A stretch of DNA of 64,000 nt, from NCBI RefSeq assembly GCF_000316195.1, contig NZ_JH994111.1, forward strand, positions 1,505,403 to 1,569,402, given 5' to 3'. Origin of the DNA: Brachyspira hampsonii 30446. GTDB lineage: Bacteria; Spirochaetota; Brachyspiria; Brachyspirales; Brachyspiraceae. Both the position numbers and the translations under genes were made by a program. The notes beneath the pieces are model-generated. The model saw only the letters and a list, made by a program, of their open reading frames with translations, did not search any database and was not told the DNA's origin. This document shows, one piece after another, positions 9,245 through 17,489 of the stretch; the stretch's first letter is position 1; each line of letters starts with the position of its first letter.

Positions 9245-10234
9245 ATGGTAGCTATAATTGGCGGAGGATTTATAAGTAATATACATGCTCAATGTTATAA
9301 AAATCTAGGTGTAAATATAGAGGCTATTGCTGATATAAGCGAAGAAGTAAGAAATAATTTTGCCTCTAAATTTAATTGTAAAGCTTATGAATCTGCTGAA
9401 AAAATGCTTGAAGAAATATCTGAAAAAATAGAAATAGTAGATATATGTGCACCAACTTTTTTACATGAAGAAATGATTGAACTTGCATATAAATATAATA
9501 AACATATTATATGCGAAAAACCTCTATCCATTCATTTAGATAAAGTTGATGAAATAATATCTAAATTTAAAAATTCTGATAAATATTTGATGACAGCACA
9601 GGTAATAAGATTTTGGCCTGAATATGTCAAAATCAAGGAATGGATAGATAATGGAACATTAGGAAATATAAAATTAGTATCTGCCAAAAGATTAGCTCAG
9701 CATCCGAAAAGTAAATGGTTTTATGATCCTTCTAAAAGCGGAGGAGGAGTATTTGAGCTTCATATACATGATACAGATTTTTTATGCTATTTATTTGGAG
9801 ATGTAAAAGAAGTATATGCTAACGGATCTCAAGATGAAAATAAATCTTGGGATTTTATAAACAGTTCTATAAAATTTAAGAATGGAGTGAGTGCCGTTTC
9901 ACAAGGAGCTTTCGGAATTACTGAAAATTATCCATTCACTGCTAATTTTAAAGTAATAGGAGATAAGGGAACTGCTGAATTCAATCTTTCTGCTGGAGTT
10001 AATCTCGACAGCGGAAGTACAAACAGTTTAACACTCTATAGAAATGGACATGAACCTATTGTTGAAAATGTAGGAAATAGAGATGCTTATGAAATAGAAT
10101 TAGAATATTTTATTAACTGCGTAAAAAATAAAACTTATCCTGATATTGTTAATCTTGATTCTATTAGAAAATCCATAGAAACGACTATAAATCTAATAAG
10201 ATCTTTAGAAACGGGAAATGTTATAAAATATTGA
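9245..10234 (+). CDS. Gfo/Idh/MocA-family oxidoreductase, copy 1
   Basis: NAD(P)-dependent sugar or inositol dehydrogenase-type protein of 329 residues. The N-terminal Rossmann domain has GGGFISNIHAQCYKNLGV and the family CEKPLS motif near residue 97. The C-terminal alpha/beta domain carries GGGVFELHIHDTDFLCYLFG with the putative catalytic histidine. GGAG precedes the ATG. It follows the isomerase by 31 bases. Close resemblance to the next gene shows a tandem duplication with divergence. The pair plus the TIM-barrel protein suggests oxidation and rearrangement of an unusual sugar or cyclitol. Confidence 0.88.
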   Translation: MVAIIGGGFISNIHAQCYKNLGVNIEAIADISEEVRNNFASKFNCKAYESAEKMLEEISEKIEIVDICAPTFLHEEMIELAYKYNKHIICEKPLSIHLDKVDEIISKFKNSDKYLMTAQVIRFWPEYVKIKEWIDNGTLGNIKLVSAKRLAQHPKSKWFYDPSKSGGGVFELHIHDTDFLCYLFGDVKEVYANGSQDENKSWDFINSSIKFKNGVSAVSQGAFGITENYPFTANFKVIGDKGTAEFNLSAGVNLDSGSTNSLTLYRNGHEPIVENVGNRDAYEIELEYFINCVKNKTYPDIVNLDSIRKSIETTINLIRSLETGNVIKY

Positions 10235-10257
10235 TAATTTATTTTAAGGAGTAAAAA

Positions 10258-11259
10258 ATGGTAAAAGTGGCAATAGTAGGCGGCGGTTTTATGGGTACAA
10301 CCCATGCCAAAGGATATAAAAATATTGGTGTAGAAATTGTTGCTATTGCGGATATAGATAAAAAAGCAAAAGAAGACTTTATGAAAACTTATAATTGTAA
10401 AGGATTCGATACTGCTCAAAGCATGATGGAAGCTATACATTCTGAAATAGATTTCCTAGATGTATGCATACCAACTTATCAGCATGAAGAAATGGTTTTA
10501 CTTGCGGCAAAATATAATAAGCATGTACTAAGTGAAAAACCATTTGCTTTAACTTTAGAAGCTATAGACAATATGCTTGATGCTGTTCAAAAATCAAATA
10601 GTATATTTATGATAGGACAAGTACTGCATTTCTGGCCTGAATATGCTAAAATTAAAGAATGGGTTGATCAAGGCATATTCGGAGAAATTAAATTAGCTAC
10701 TGCAGTAAGACTTGGACAGCACCCTGTAAGCGAATGGTATGGAGATCCTAAAAAAAGCGGAGGCGGTATATATGACTTGCATGTTCATGATATAGATTTT
10801 TTATGTTATTTATTTGGAGATGTTGAAGAAGTATACGCTACAGGAAAAAAAGCTAGAAAAGATTCTTGGAATTTTGTTGACAGTACATTGAGATTCAAAA
10901 ATGGGGTAAATGCAACTGCTCAGGCGGCTTTTGGTATTACTGATAACTATCCTTTCTCTATGAATTTAAGAATAGTCGGTGAAAAAGCTACAGCTGAATT
11001 TTCATTCTCAGCTGGATTTAATTTAGAAGATATAGCTTCTGCTAGAAATTCTTTAATCTTATATAGAAACGGAGAACAACCGCATCAGGAACCTCCAAGC
11101 ACAAGAGATCCTTATGAAATAGAAGTAGAATATTTTGCTAATTGCGTTAAAGAAGGCAAGCAGCCTGAAATTGTAAAACCTAAAGAAGTAAAAAAATCTA
11201 TACAAGCTATTTTAGCTTTGATTAAATCATTAGAAACAGGTCAGGTAGTTAAAATATAA
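10258..11259 (+). CDS. Gfo/Idh/MocA-family oxidoreductase, copy 2
   Basis: Paralogue of the preceding gene, 333 residues, with the same landmarks: GGGFMGTTHAKGYKNIGV (nucleotide-binding loop), SEKPFALT and GGGIYDLHVHDIDFLCYLFG. The two proteins align without large gaps, including the ends (SLETGNVIKY versus SLETGQVVKI). AAGGAG lies before the ATG, and the gap to copy 1 is 23 bases. Two dehydrogenases may act on different carbons, as in some inositol or 3-keto-sugar pathways, or may form a heteromer; neither is shown by the sequence. It ends in a terminator at 11280. Confidence 0.88.
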   Translation: MVKVAIVGGGFMGTTHAKGYKNIGVEIVAIADIDKKAKEDFMKTYNCKGFDTAQSMMEAIHSEIDFLDVCIPTYQHEEMVLLAAKYNKHVLSEKPFALTLEAIDNMLDAVQKSNSIFMIGQVLHFWPEYAKIKEWVDQGIFGEIKLATAVRLGQHPVSEWYGDPKKSGGGIYDLHVHDIDFLCYLFGDVEEVYATGKKARKDSWNFVDSTLRFKNGVNATAQAAFGITDNYPFSMNLRIVGEKATAEFSFSAGFNLEDIASARNSLILYRNGEQPHQEPPSTRDPYEIEVEYFANCVKEGKQPEIVKPKEVKKSIQAILALIKSLETGQVVKI

Positions 11260-11277
11260 TATTATCTGATTTTATAA

Positions 11278-11314
11278 ATAAAGAGGGGCTTTATAACAAA
11301 GTCCCTCTTTTATT
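11278..11314. terminator. Bidirectional rho-independent terminator
   Basis: The hairpin AAAGAGGGGCTTT ... AAAGTCCCTCTTT has one G-T pair, a five-base loop and a following T-rich stretch. It sits between the convergent dehydrogenase and tetra-EIIB genes. Confidence 0.85.
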
Positions 11315-11319
11315 TTTTA

Positions 11320-12318
11320 TTAAATTACAAATTTTTTAAATTCATTTGCAAGTTCATTAGCATTTGTACCGACAACTATATGAATCTCACTATCATTTAT
11401 CTTTTCAACAGCCGGATAATATTTCTTTATACTTTCAATATCAACTTTATTAATATCTTTTATTTCTAGTCTTAATCTAGTAGCACAATTACTTACTTTA
11501 GTTATATTTTCTATTCCACCTACTAATGGAAGAAGCAATGCTGTTTTTACACTTTGACTTTCTAATAACTTTTCTAAATCATCAGCAAGCTCACTTACGG
11601 AAGTTCCAACTATTATATGCAATTCTGTATCACTTATCTTTTGCACCGCAGGATAATATTTCTTTATACTTTCAGCATCAGCTTTATTAACATCTTTTAA
11701 AGTAAGCCTTAATCTAGTAGCACAATTATTAACTTTTACTATATTTTCTACCCCTCCAAGTAAAGGAATAAGATTTAAAGCATCATTAGCATAAGTTATA
11801 TTTTTATTATTAGTTTCATAAGAAGCAATCAGCTTTTCTAAATCATCAGCAAGCTCGCTTACAGAAGTTCCAACTATTATATGCACTTCTTTATCGCTTA
11901 TCTTCTGTACGGCTGGATAATATTTTTTTATCTCTTCTGCATTTACTTTATCAGCATCTTTAACCTCGAGTCTCAATCTAGTAGCACAATTATTAACCTT
12001 TACTATATTTTCTCTGCCTCCAAGTAAAGGAAGAAGAGTCATAGCCATATTAGAAGGATCATCATCGAAATCTAATATTCGCTCTAAAGATTCAGCAAGT
12101 TTGCTTGCATTTGTACCAACTATTATATGCACTTCTTTATCGCTTATCTTTTGTACGGCTGGATAATATTTTTTTATCTCTTCAGTATTTACCTTATCAG
12201 CATCTTTCACCTCAAGTCTTAATCTAGTGGCACAGTTATTTACTTTTACTATATTTGCTCTTCCGCCTAGTAAATTCATAGGAAGTATAAACTTTATATC
12301 TTTTTTATTTGACTGCAT
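11320..12318 (-). CDS. Stand-alone protein of four tandem PTS EIIB domains (glucose/GlcNAc type)
   Basis: A 332-residue protein made almost entirely of four repeats of about 80-90 residues. Each repeat reads L(L/V)GG..NI.KV.NCATRLRL, then IKKYYPAV.KI and HI(I/V)VGT, the signature of the glucose-family EIIB domain. The phosphorylatable cysteine is kept in all four (C29, C111, C199, C278). Repeats 1 and 2 are nearly identical over 60 residues; repeats 3 and 4 are more diverged. There is no membrane segment, EIIC, EIIA or HPr part. The last repeat ends at the stop codon, and GAGG precedes the ATG. It lies downstream of an EIICB gene that has its own EIIB and its own terminator. It could receive phosphoryl groups from EIIA and act as a donor, buffer or regulator; this is inference. 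Normal EIIB proteins carry one domain. Confidence 0.9.
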   Translation of the reverse strand: MQSNKKDIKFILPMNLLGGRANIVKVNNCATRLRLEVKDADKVNTEEIKKYYPAVQKISDKEVHIIVGTNASKLAESLERILDFDDDPSNMAMTLLPLLGGRENIVKVNNCATRLRLEVKDADKVNAEEIKKYYPAVQKISDKEVHIIVGTSVSELADDLEKLIASYETNNKNITYANDALNLIPLLGGVENIVKVNNCATRLRLTLKDVNKADAESIKKYYPAVQKISDTELHIIVGTSVSELADDLEKLLESQSVKTALLLPLVGGIENITKVSNCATRLRLEIKDINKVDIESIKKYYPAVEKINDSEIHIVVGTNANELANEFKKFVI

Positions 12319-12378
12319 TATTAAACCTCTATATTATGATATATAATACTAACATAATATTTATTTTATTTCTAGTAA

Positions 12379-12413
12379 TAAAAAAGGCCTGCAATAATAA
12401 ATAATGCAAGCCT
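12379..12413 (-). terminator. Rho-independent terminator of the EIICB gene
   Basis: Arms at 12385-12393 and 12405-12413 (AGGCCTGCA / TGCAAGCCT, one mismatch) are followed on the minus strand by a run of six T. It ends the EIICB transcript and so makes the tetra-EIIB gene at least partly a separate unit. Confidence 0.75.
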
Positions 12414-12434
12414 AATTACAATCAATAAATTAAA

Positions 12435-13895
12435 TTATTTATTAACTAATTTTTTAAACTCATCTGCTAAGAATTGAACATCGGTACCTACTATCACCTG
12501 TACAGAAGTTTTTCCCGGTTTTAATACTCCAGGGAAAGATTTCTTAATTTCAGCATCTTTTATTATACTATTATCTTTTACTTCTAATCTCAATCTAGTA
12601 GCACAGTTATCAACATTAACTATATTCTCAACACCGCCTAATAAAGGAAGCAAAAGAATAGCCTTATCGGCATAAGATTTATTAGAAACACTTGAAACAG
12701 CACTTTCATTGGAATCATCATCCTCTCTGCCAGGAGTTTTTAAATCAAATTTTCTAATAGCAAAATCGAATATAACAAAATATAATACAAAGAATACTAA
12801 ACCTTGTACCACCAACATATACCAATTAACAGCTAATGGATTTCTAGTAGAAAGAACTAAATCGATAAAACCAGCAGAAAATCCGAAACCAGCCATCCAT
12901 TTCATACTAGCAGCAATAATTAATGATATACAAGTTAATGCTGCATGTACTAAATATAAAGCAGGAGCAACAAACATAAATGAGAATTCTATAGGTTCTG
13001 TAACGCCTGTAAAGAAGCTTGCAAAAGCAGCAGCCAACATTATAGATCTGATATTAGCTCTATTCTCAGGCTTAGCATTTTTAATGAATGCCAAACAAGC
13101 ACCTACTAATCCGAACATCATAATAGGGAAAAATCCTGCCTGATACATACCTGTTTGTCCGATAATAGCTTTTCCTGCATCTATAGAAGCCTGACCGCCT
13201 AAGAAATTAGGTATATCATTGATACCGGCAACATCAAACCAGAATACTGAGTTAAGAGCATGGTGCAAACCAACAGGTATTAATAATCTATTGAAGAAAC
13301 CATAAATACCTGCACCTATAGGACCAAGACCTATTATAGCTTCTCCAAATCCTACTAAAGCTCCGTAAACAACAGGCCAAATAAGCATTAAAATAAAAGA
13401 AACAACCATCATAACTACAGAAGTTACTATAGGTACAAATCTTCTTCCGCTGAAGAATGCCAAAAATTTAGGAAGTTCTACATTCCAGAATTTATTATAT
13501 AAAGCACCCGCAATAACTCCGCAAAGTATACCTATAAATTGGTTATTAATTTTAGCAAAACCAGGAGCTACATCAGCAACATCTTTACTTTGAATCATAG
13601 CTACTGTTGCAGGAGCTAAAAGAGTTGTAACAACGAGGAAAGCAACCAAACCAGCTAGAGCAGCAGCACCATTTCTATCATTAGACATACCGAACGCAAC
13701 ACCAATAGCAAAAAGTATAGGCATATTGTCTATAATAGATCCACCTGCTTTAATAAAAAATGCCGCAACAGGACTTTGAGCACCCCATCCATTTGGGTCA
13801 ATCCAATAACCTATTCCTAAAAGAATAGCTGCAGCTGGTAATACAGCAACCGGAACCATTAGAGACTTACCTATTCTTTGTAGATAATTAAACAT
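12435..13895 (-). CDS. nagE: PTS EIICB permease, N-acetylglucosamine/glucose type (NagE-like)
   Basis: Sugar-phosphorylating membrane permease of 486 residues. The EIIC domain (about 1-390) begins MFNYLQRIGKSLMVPVAVLP and has about ten membrane segments. GAGIYGFFNRLLIPVGLHHA, followed by LN, matches the NagE pattern better than PtsG. GVTEPIEFSFMFVAP is the conserved sugar-site Glu loop. A short acidic linker (DDDSNESAVSS) leads to the EIIB domain with phosphocysteine C431 in DNCATRLRL. No EIIA domain is fused; the divergent crr-like gene probably supplies it. GGAGG lies before the ATG. GlcNAc specificity is inferred from sequence resemblance only. Confidence 0.88.
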   Translation of the reverse strand: MFNYLQRIGKSLMVPVAVLPAAAILLGIGYWIDPNGWGAQSPVAAFFIKAGGSIIDNMPILFAIGVAFGMSNDRNGAAALAGLVAFLVVTTLLAPATVAMIQSKDVADVAPGFAKINNQFIGILCGVIAGALYNKFWNVELPKFLAFFSGRRFVPIVTSVVMMVVSFILMLIWPVVYGALVGFGEAIIGLGPIGAGIYGFFNRLLIPVGLHHALNSVFWFDVAGINDIPNFLGGQASIDAGKAIIGQTGMYQAGFFPIMMFGLVGACLAFIKNAKPENRANIRSIMLAAAFASFFTGVTEPIEFSFMFVAPALYLVHAALTCISLIIAASMKWMAGFGFSAGFIDLVLSTRNPLAVNWYMLVVQGLVFFVLYFVIFDFAIRKFDLKTPGREDDDSNESAVSSVSNKSYADKAILLLPLLGGVENIVNVDNCATRLRLEVKDNSIIKDAEIKKSFPGVLKPGKTSVQVIVGTDVQFLADEFKKLVNK

Positions 13896-13939
13896 ATATC
13901 CTCCATAAAAATTAAAAAATTTTTTTACATATATTACAT

Positions 13940-13968
13940 AGTATAATAATTATTTATAAAATTATCAA
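13940..13968 (-). promoter_or_regulatory. Promoter of the EIICB gene
   Basis: On the minus strand, TTGATA (13963-13968), 17 bases, then TATACT (13940-13945). The ATG is 45 bases further. The edge of a repeat element begins about 20 bases upstream of the -35. Confidence 0.7.
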
Positions 13969-13988
13969 GTACAATACAGTTTATTCAT

Positions 13989-14302
13989 TAGACTTGTTTC
14001 AAAACACTTGAGAAGATTATATATGAAAATTATTTAATTTTAAAACTATAAATATAATGTTTTACATGTTGCATAAATCATTATTTTAGTATATAAATAT
14101 GCAGTCTTTCGCTGCTGGGTACTATAGATGTGCCACATATACTGACATATGCTATGAGTACGTTTCGAGATTCTGGTTGTTCCTGCACAATACCACAGGC
14201 ACCTCCTATGGCAGCAAAATAAGTGAGTGTTACTAAGTACGAGACTGTCTGTTTCGCATGGATAGTACGCACAATTATAATACCAAAAACATTGCAATAT
14301 TT
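13989..14302 (-). repeat. MITE-like intergenic repeat, copy A (enlarged)
   Basis: Read on the minus strand, this segment aligns with the element at 31057-31265. It shares the core AAAGACTGCATATTTATATA, the block CAACATGTAAAACATTATAT and the end GTTTTGAAACAAGTCTA (13989-14005). The other end is diverged (about 14285-14302). It holds about 90 extra bases (roughly 14112-14210) of visibly higher GC than the surroundings, absent from the other copies. A second conserved block (near 14212-14245) matches the element at 39937 (CGTACTT then CACTTATTTT). It fills most of the 485-base gap between the divergent EIICB and EIIA genes. No real gene is evident in it. Confidence 0.75.
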
Positions 14303-14305
14303 TTT

Positions 14306-14330
14306 ATTATAAAGTTATTTACTTTATAAT
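14306..14330 (+). promoter_or_regulatory. Perfect dyad upstream of EIIA gene (candidate operator)
   Basis: ATTATAAAGT, five bases, ACTTTATAAT: perfect 10-base arms, ending 50 bases before the EIIA ATG. TAGAAT at 14340-14345 could be a -10 just downstream, so the dyad would cover the -35 region. No T-run follows it, so it is not a terminator. The binding protein is unknown. Confidence 0.5.
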
Positions 14331-14365
14331 CATTTGTGTTAGAATTATGGAGTAAAGTTATTTAG

Positions 14366-14845
<480 letters not shown>

Positions 14846-14874
14846 AAACAATAAATAATATATATTTAATTATT

Positions 14875-14904
14875 AAAAGAGGGGTAATAAAAAGCTCCTC
14901 TTTT
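14875..14904. terminator. Bidirectional rho-independent terminator
   Basis: AAAAGAGG ... CCTCTTTT arms (14875-14882, 14897-14904) with T/A runs on both sides, between the convergent EIIA and response-regulator genes. The response-regulator stop codon directly abuts the right arm. Confidence 0.8.
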
Positions 14905-16254
14905 TTATTCTTTATTATCTTTTACATCTTCTTTTAATTTTCTATAGAGAGTAGCTCTTTCAATTCCAAGTATTTTCGCAACTTGAGCCTTATTGAAATT
15001 ATTATTGCTAAGTAAATGATTAATATACATTCTTTCAAGTTCATCTAATGTAACATCATTTTCAACCACAAAATTACTGCTGCTATTTTTCAAAGCCCAA
15101 TCTGGTATATTGCTCTCATCAATTTTTCCGTCTTTACACATAACAACCATAGTTTCTATTGTGTTTCTAAGTTCTCTTACATTTCCTTCCCATTGTAATG
15201 AAGATAATATTTTATAAACTTTTTTATCAACTGATTTTATTTCTATAGAATGAACCTTTGAGAACTCTTTTATAAAATTATCTATCAAAAGCGGTATATC
15301 TTCCCTTCTCTCTCTAAGAGGAGGCATTTCTATTTTTATAACATTAAGTCTGTAATATAAATCCTCTCTAAACTTACCCTCTTTTATCTCCTCTGATAAT
15401 TTTTTATTCGTAGCAGCAATTACTCTGATATCAACTTCAATAGGAGTATTAGAACCTACCCTTTCTATAACTCTTTCCTCTAATACCCTCAATAATTTAA
15501 CTTGTACAATCTGATTAATCTCACCTATTTCATCTAAAAATATAGTACCTTTATTAGCAGCTTCAAATCTTCCGATTTTTCTATCAATAGCCCCTGTAAA
15601 AGAACCCTTTTCATGCCCAAATAATTCGCTTTCCAAAACCCCCTCTGAAAGTGCCGCACAGTTTACGGTTATATAAGGCTGTTTAGCTCTGTCTGATATT
15701 TTATGAATTGCATTAGCAACTAATTCCTTACCTGTTCCGCTCTCGCCTTCTATCAATACAGTAGCTTTAGTTCTTGCTACCTGTTTTATTGCCTCATAAA
15801 CTTTTAATATCTTAGGACTATGCCCTATCATACCGTAAAAACTTTCATGATAATCCAATCTGCTTTCAAGAGTTTCATTAGTTTTCTTGATATTTTTACT
15901 TTCTAAAGCCCTAGCTATGATAAGAAGCATTTTATCAAGATTAAAAGGCTTTGTCATAAAATCATAAGCACCAAGCCTCATCATCTCAACTGCCGTTTCA
16001 ACATTTCCATGCCCCGTTAATACTATAACAGGTATATGCTTATCAAAATCTAAAATATCTTTTAAAAATTCTTCTCCTGTTTTTTCAGGCATTTTTAAAT
16101 CAGTTATAACTAAATCTATACCGCCCTTATAAACAATTTCTATACCTTTCTCACCGTTTTCAGCCGTTACAACTTCATAGCCTTCAAATTCTAATGATTT
16201 TTTAATACCATCTCTTATATTTTTCTCATCATCTATTACTAATATCTTAGGCAT
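14905..16254 (-). CDS. Sigma-54-dependent response regulator (NtrC family)
   Basis: 449 residues in three domains. The receiver (1-120) has phosphoacceptor D52 in VITDLKMPEK. The AAA+ domain (about 140-370) has Walker A GESGTGKE (170-177), the sigma-54-contacting loop GSFTGA (217-222, a Ser for Ala change from GAFTGA, which occurs in the family) and Walker B GTIFLDE. A Fis-type helix-turn-helix is at the C-terminus (FNKAQVAKILGIERATLYRK). It activates transcription with RpoN after phosphorylation by the kinase encoded 3 bases upstream. Target genes are not evident; I did not find a convincing -24/-12 site in the window. Confidence 0.93.
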   Translation of the reverse strand: MPKILVIDDEKNIRDGIKKSLEFEGYEVVTAENGEKGIEIVYKGGIDLVITDLKMPEKTGEEFLKDILDFDKHIPVIVLTGHGNVETAVEMMRLGAYDFMTKPFNLDKMLLIIARALESKNIKKTNETLESRLDYHESFYGMIGHSPKILKVYEAIKQVARTKATVLIEGESGTGKELVANAIHKISDRAKQPYITVNCAALSEGVLESELFGHEKGSFTGAIDRKIGRFEAANKGTIFLDEIGEINQIVQVKLLRVLEERVIERVGSNTPIEVDIRVIAATNKKLSEEIKEGKFREDLYYRLNVIKIEMPPLRERREDIPLLIDNFIKEFSKVHSIEIKSVDKKVYKILSSLQWEGNVRELRNTIETMVVMCKDGKIDESNIPDWALKNSSSNFVVENDVTLDELERMYINHLLSNNNFNKAQVAKILGIERATLYRKLKEDVKDNKE

Positions 16255-16257
16255 AAT

Positions 16258-17439
16258 TTATAAATCCGTTTTTAAAAATTTTTGATTTTCCTGCTGTAAA
16301 GGCAGCTTTATAATGAACTCGCTTCCCTTTCCATATTCACTTTCTATAGTTACATTTCCATTATGAGCTTCTATTATGCGAACTACATTTGTAAGTCCGA
16401 GTCCTGTACCATGTCTTTTAGTAGTGAAATAAGGCTCGAATATTTTTCCAAGATTCTCTTCTTTTATTCCAATACCTGTGTCTTTTATACTTATAACCGC
16501 ATAATTATCAATAGTCTTTAGCTTTATAAAAATCTCTTTCTTTTTATCATCAGAATTATCGCTCATAGCATCTATTGCATTTTGTATTATGTTAATTAAA
16601 GACTGCTTTATATACTTCTCATCTAATTTTAATATCAAGTTATCCTTATCAAATTTTATATCAATACTAACATTATTTTTTTCTATTTCATACTTCAAAA
16701 ATGCAACTGTAGATAAAATAACCTCATTAATATTCACATCCTCAATATTAAGCTCCAATTTTCGTACAGAAAATAGAAATGAATTAATAGTCTCTTCAAG
16801 TCTGCCTATCTCTTCTTTTATAATATCAGAATACTCTTTGAAATCCTTATAGCATTGGCATTCATTATCCATATTCTTTTTTATTATCTTATCTATAAGC
16901 TGTACATATATAGAAATAGAACCAAGAGGATTTTTTATTTCATGGGCAACTCCTGCTGCAAGTGTTGTAAGAGAAGCTAATTGTTCTGCTCTTTTAAGTT
17001 TCTGCGTACTCTCATAAGTTTTAGTTATATCCGATGCTTTTATAAGAGTACCTATAATTCTTCCGCTGTCTCCTATAGGAAGTATATCAATTTGAAGTAT
17101 TCTTTCATTATCATTGTCTTTTAATAATTTAGTTTCGCTGTCCTTATTATTAATAAGCTCAAATATAGTTTTTAATATATCATTAGAATTAATATATTTT
17201 GAAAGAAGTTTACCTTCAGCATTTCTAGGTATTGAAAACAAAAAGCATGCTTTTTTATTAATTCCCTGTATAATAAATCTATTATCTATTGCTATTATCC
17301 CCTCTTCAAGATTCTCGATAATAATATTCTGGGAATACAAAAGAGTAGATAATCTTTGAATAACATTCTTTTTTTCATTATCAGAAACTTTATCGAAATT
17401 CTGCAAAATTTTATCAACAAATTGATTAGTTCTATTCAT
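16258..17439 (-). CDS. PAS-containing sensor histidine kinase (NtrB-like)
   Basis: A 393-residue soluble kinase. It has an N-terminal helical region, a PAS-like domain (about 35-135), HisKA with phosphoacceptor H166 in AAGVAHEIKNPLGS, and a HATPase domain with N-box (INIIQNAIDAM), G1 (KDTGIGIKEENLGKIFEPYF) and G2 (HGTGLGLTNV). No membrane segment or signal peptide is seen, so it senses a cytoplasmic cue through PAS. It is the first gene of the kinase-regulator pair; the regulator follows after 3 bases. The stimulus is unknown. Confidence 0.92.
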   Translation of the reverse strand: MNRTNQFVDKILQNFDKVSDNEKKNVIQRLSTLLYSQNIIIENLEEGIIAIDNRFIIQGINKKACFLFSIPRNAEGKLLSKYINSNDILKTIFELINNKDSETKLLKDNDNERILQIDILPIGDSGRIIGTLIKASDITKTYESTQKLKRAEQLASLTTLAAGVAHEIKNPLGSISIYVQLIDKIIKKNMDNECQCYKDFKEYSDIIKEEIGRLEETINSFLFSVRKLELNIEDVNINEVILSTVAFLKYEIEKNNVSIDIKFDKDNLILKLDEKYIKQSLINIIQNAIDAMSDNSDDKKKEIFIKLKTIDNYAVISIKDTGIGIKEENLGKIFEPYFTTKRHGTGLGLTNVVRIIEAHNGNVTIESEYGKGSEFIIKLPLQQENQKFLKTDL

Positions 17440-17489
17440 TTTATAGAGTATATTAAAAATAAAAAAAACTTCAATACTATAAATAAAAA

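Noticed and set aside
12709-13143. 144-codon plus-strand frame opposite the EIICB gene
   Set aside because: It is antisense to well-conserved EIIC/EIIB coding sequence, has no ribosome site and has low-complexity composition.
14046-14297. Two overlapping minus-strand reading frames of 63 and 83 codons
   Set aside because: They lie inside repeat copy A, run through its conserved blocks, have no convincing ribosome site and resemble no protein that I know.
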